DNA of 64,000 nucleotides from an uncultured Anaeromusa sp. GTDB lineage: Bacteria; Bacillota; Negativicutes; Anaeromusales; Anaeromusaceae. The notes beneath the pieces are model-generated. The model ran no database searches. It saw only the letters and a list, made by a program, of their open reading frames with translations, and was not told the origin of the DNA. The stretch is taken from positions 1,349,501-1,413,500 of the forward strand of contig NZ_OY781460.1 of assembly GCF_963676855.1 (NCBI RefSeq), written 5' to 3'. The position numbers were made by a program, and so were the translations under genes. Within the stretch, counting starts at the first letter, position 1, and each line of letters begins with the position of its first letter. Shown piece after piece: positions 63,466 to 64,000 of the stretch.

Positions 63466-64000
63466 ATGATGATGTCCATGTACTCTGCTGTATCTGGTTT
63501 GAAGTCGCAGCAGACGAAACTGAATGTAATCGGCAACAACGTTGCCAATATCAATACCTTGGGTTACAAAGGCCAAAGCGTTGGTTTTAGTGATCTGCTG
63601 AGCCAAACAGTTAGTTCCGCCAGTGCTGCCAGGGGAAATCGTGGAGGCACGAACTCCAAACAAATTGGTTTAGGTGCGCAGGTAGCTTCGATAACTACGA
63701 ACATGGGCGTAGGTAGTGCCCAATACACCGGGAATGACACAGATGCTGCATTGAGCGGCGCAGGAATGTTTATTGTTCAAGGCGGCGGCACTGGCAAGTA
63801 TCAATTTACCAGGGCTGGAAATTTTGGCGTTGATGTAGAGGGGAATCTTGTAGTAAATGGTATGAAAGTTTGCGGCTGGAATAATTACACGATTGATGCT
63901 AATGGTGATGTTACGTATAGCACGCAATCCGATGTCGCGGCGATTAATGTCTTTGATACGGCAACTCGGACGGTAGAAAAAAATGCTGTAGACGGTAAGG
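63466..64000 (+). CDS. flgE: Flagellar hook protein FlgE (5' part)
   Basis: 178 codons continue beyond the window. The N-terminus MMMSMYSAVSGLKSQQTKLN and VIGNNVANINTLGYKGQSV carries the flagellar rod/hook signature NNVANxxTxGYK. The region GAGMFIVQGGGTGKYQFTRAG is typical of FlgE. GGGAGG at 63452-63457 precedes the ATG. It follows flgD as in flagellar operons. Confidence 0.92.
   Translation, partial: MMMSMYSAVSGLKSQQTKLNVIGNNVANINTLGYKGQSVGFSDLLSQTVSSASAARGNRGGTNSKQIGLGAQVASITTNMGVGSAQYTGNDTDAALSGAGMFIVQGGGTGKYQFTRAGNFGVDVEGNLVVNGMKVCGWNNYTIDANGDVTYSTQSDVAAINVFDTATRTVEKNAVDGK

Overview
The window looks like a chromosomal segment of an anaerobic, motile, Firmicutes-type bacterium. Evidence is AGGAGG-type ribosome binding sites, TTGACA/TATAAT promoters, a Firmicutes-type LexA box (CGAAC-N4-GTTC), a RocA-like P5C dehydrogenase, Feo iron uptake and an [FeFe]-hydrogenase. 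The mix of a Tat-exported membrane hydrogenase, NhaA and flagellar genes suggests Negativicutes (Sporomusa/Anaeromusa relatives), but that placement is inference; no rRNA is present.

Layout. 1-4.3 kb: tail of a multi-subunit FAD proline/amino-acid dehydrogenase, its FAD subunit, a RocA-type glutamate-semialdehyde dehydrogenase, then an amino-acid-binding lipoprotein. 4.4-9.1 kb: uracil-DNA glycosylase, serS, and an operon of an EAL-HDOD and an HD-GYP protein (cyclic-di-GMP/stress signalling). 9.2-12.4 kb: a membrane protein, then feoA-feoB and a 49-residue Cys-rich protein behind a consensus promoter with two Fur-like boxes. 12.5-16.1 kb: Tat-exported [FeFe]-hydrogenase, a four-cluster ferredoxin and an NrfD-type anchor, a plausible periplasm-facing H2 enzyme that exchanges electrons with the quinone pool. 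16.2-23.1 kb: MarR-MFS pair, acyl-CoA synthetase, tRNA-Gly, nhaA, a small membrane protein, a Crp/Fnr regulator, tadA and tRNA-Ser(CGA).

23.1-49.3 kb is an integrated mobile island of about 26 kb. Its left end is the intact tRNA-Ser gene; its right end is a displaced tRNA-Ser 3' half sharing 16-bp and 37-bp identical blocks with it. Inside are a tyrosine integrase, an AlpA-type excisionase, XRE regulators, an HUH replication initiator, a P-loop replication ATPase, and a large defence cargo. The cargo comprises a type I restriction system (hsdM-hsdS-FRG-hsdR), a broken DUF262 gene, a giant metallophosphoesterase-NACHT protein, a LexA-controlled Y-family polymerase with a YolD-like partner, a NYN-domain protein, and a Schlafen/AlbA_2 ATP-binding protein. 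The organisation resembles phage satellites (PICI-like) or integrative plasmids, with no structural phage or conjugation genes seen. Two cargo proteins stand out: the 1841-residue MPE-NACHT protein, which has the layout of a bacterial NLR-like sensor with all metal and ATP motifs, and the FRG protein, whose C-terminus carries the same DWQKKES helical tail as HsdR and so may dock onto the HsdMS core as an alternative effector.

49.5-64 kb returns to host genes: a chemoreceptor, a secreted protein, a NERD protein, an organophosphate:phosphate-type MFS transporter, a CHASE4-GGDEF-HD-GYP gene broken by an in-frame TGA, a HemAT-like globin chemoreceptor, a FlxA-like protein, a response regulator/histidine kinase/second regulator operon, flgD and the start of flgE.
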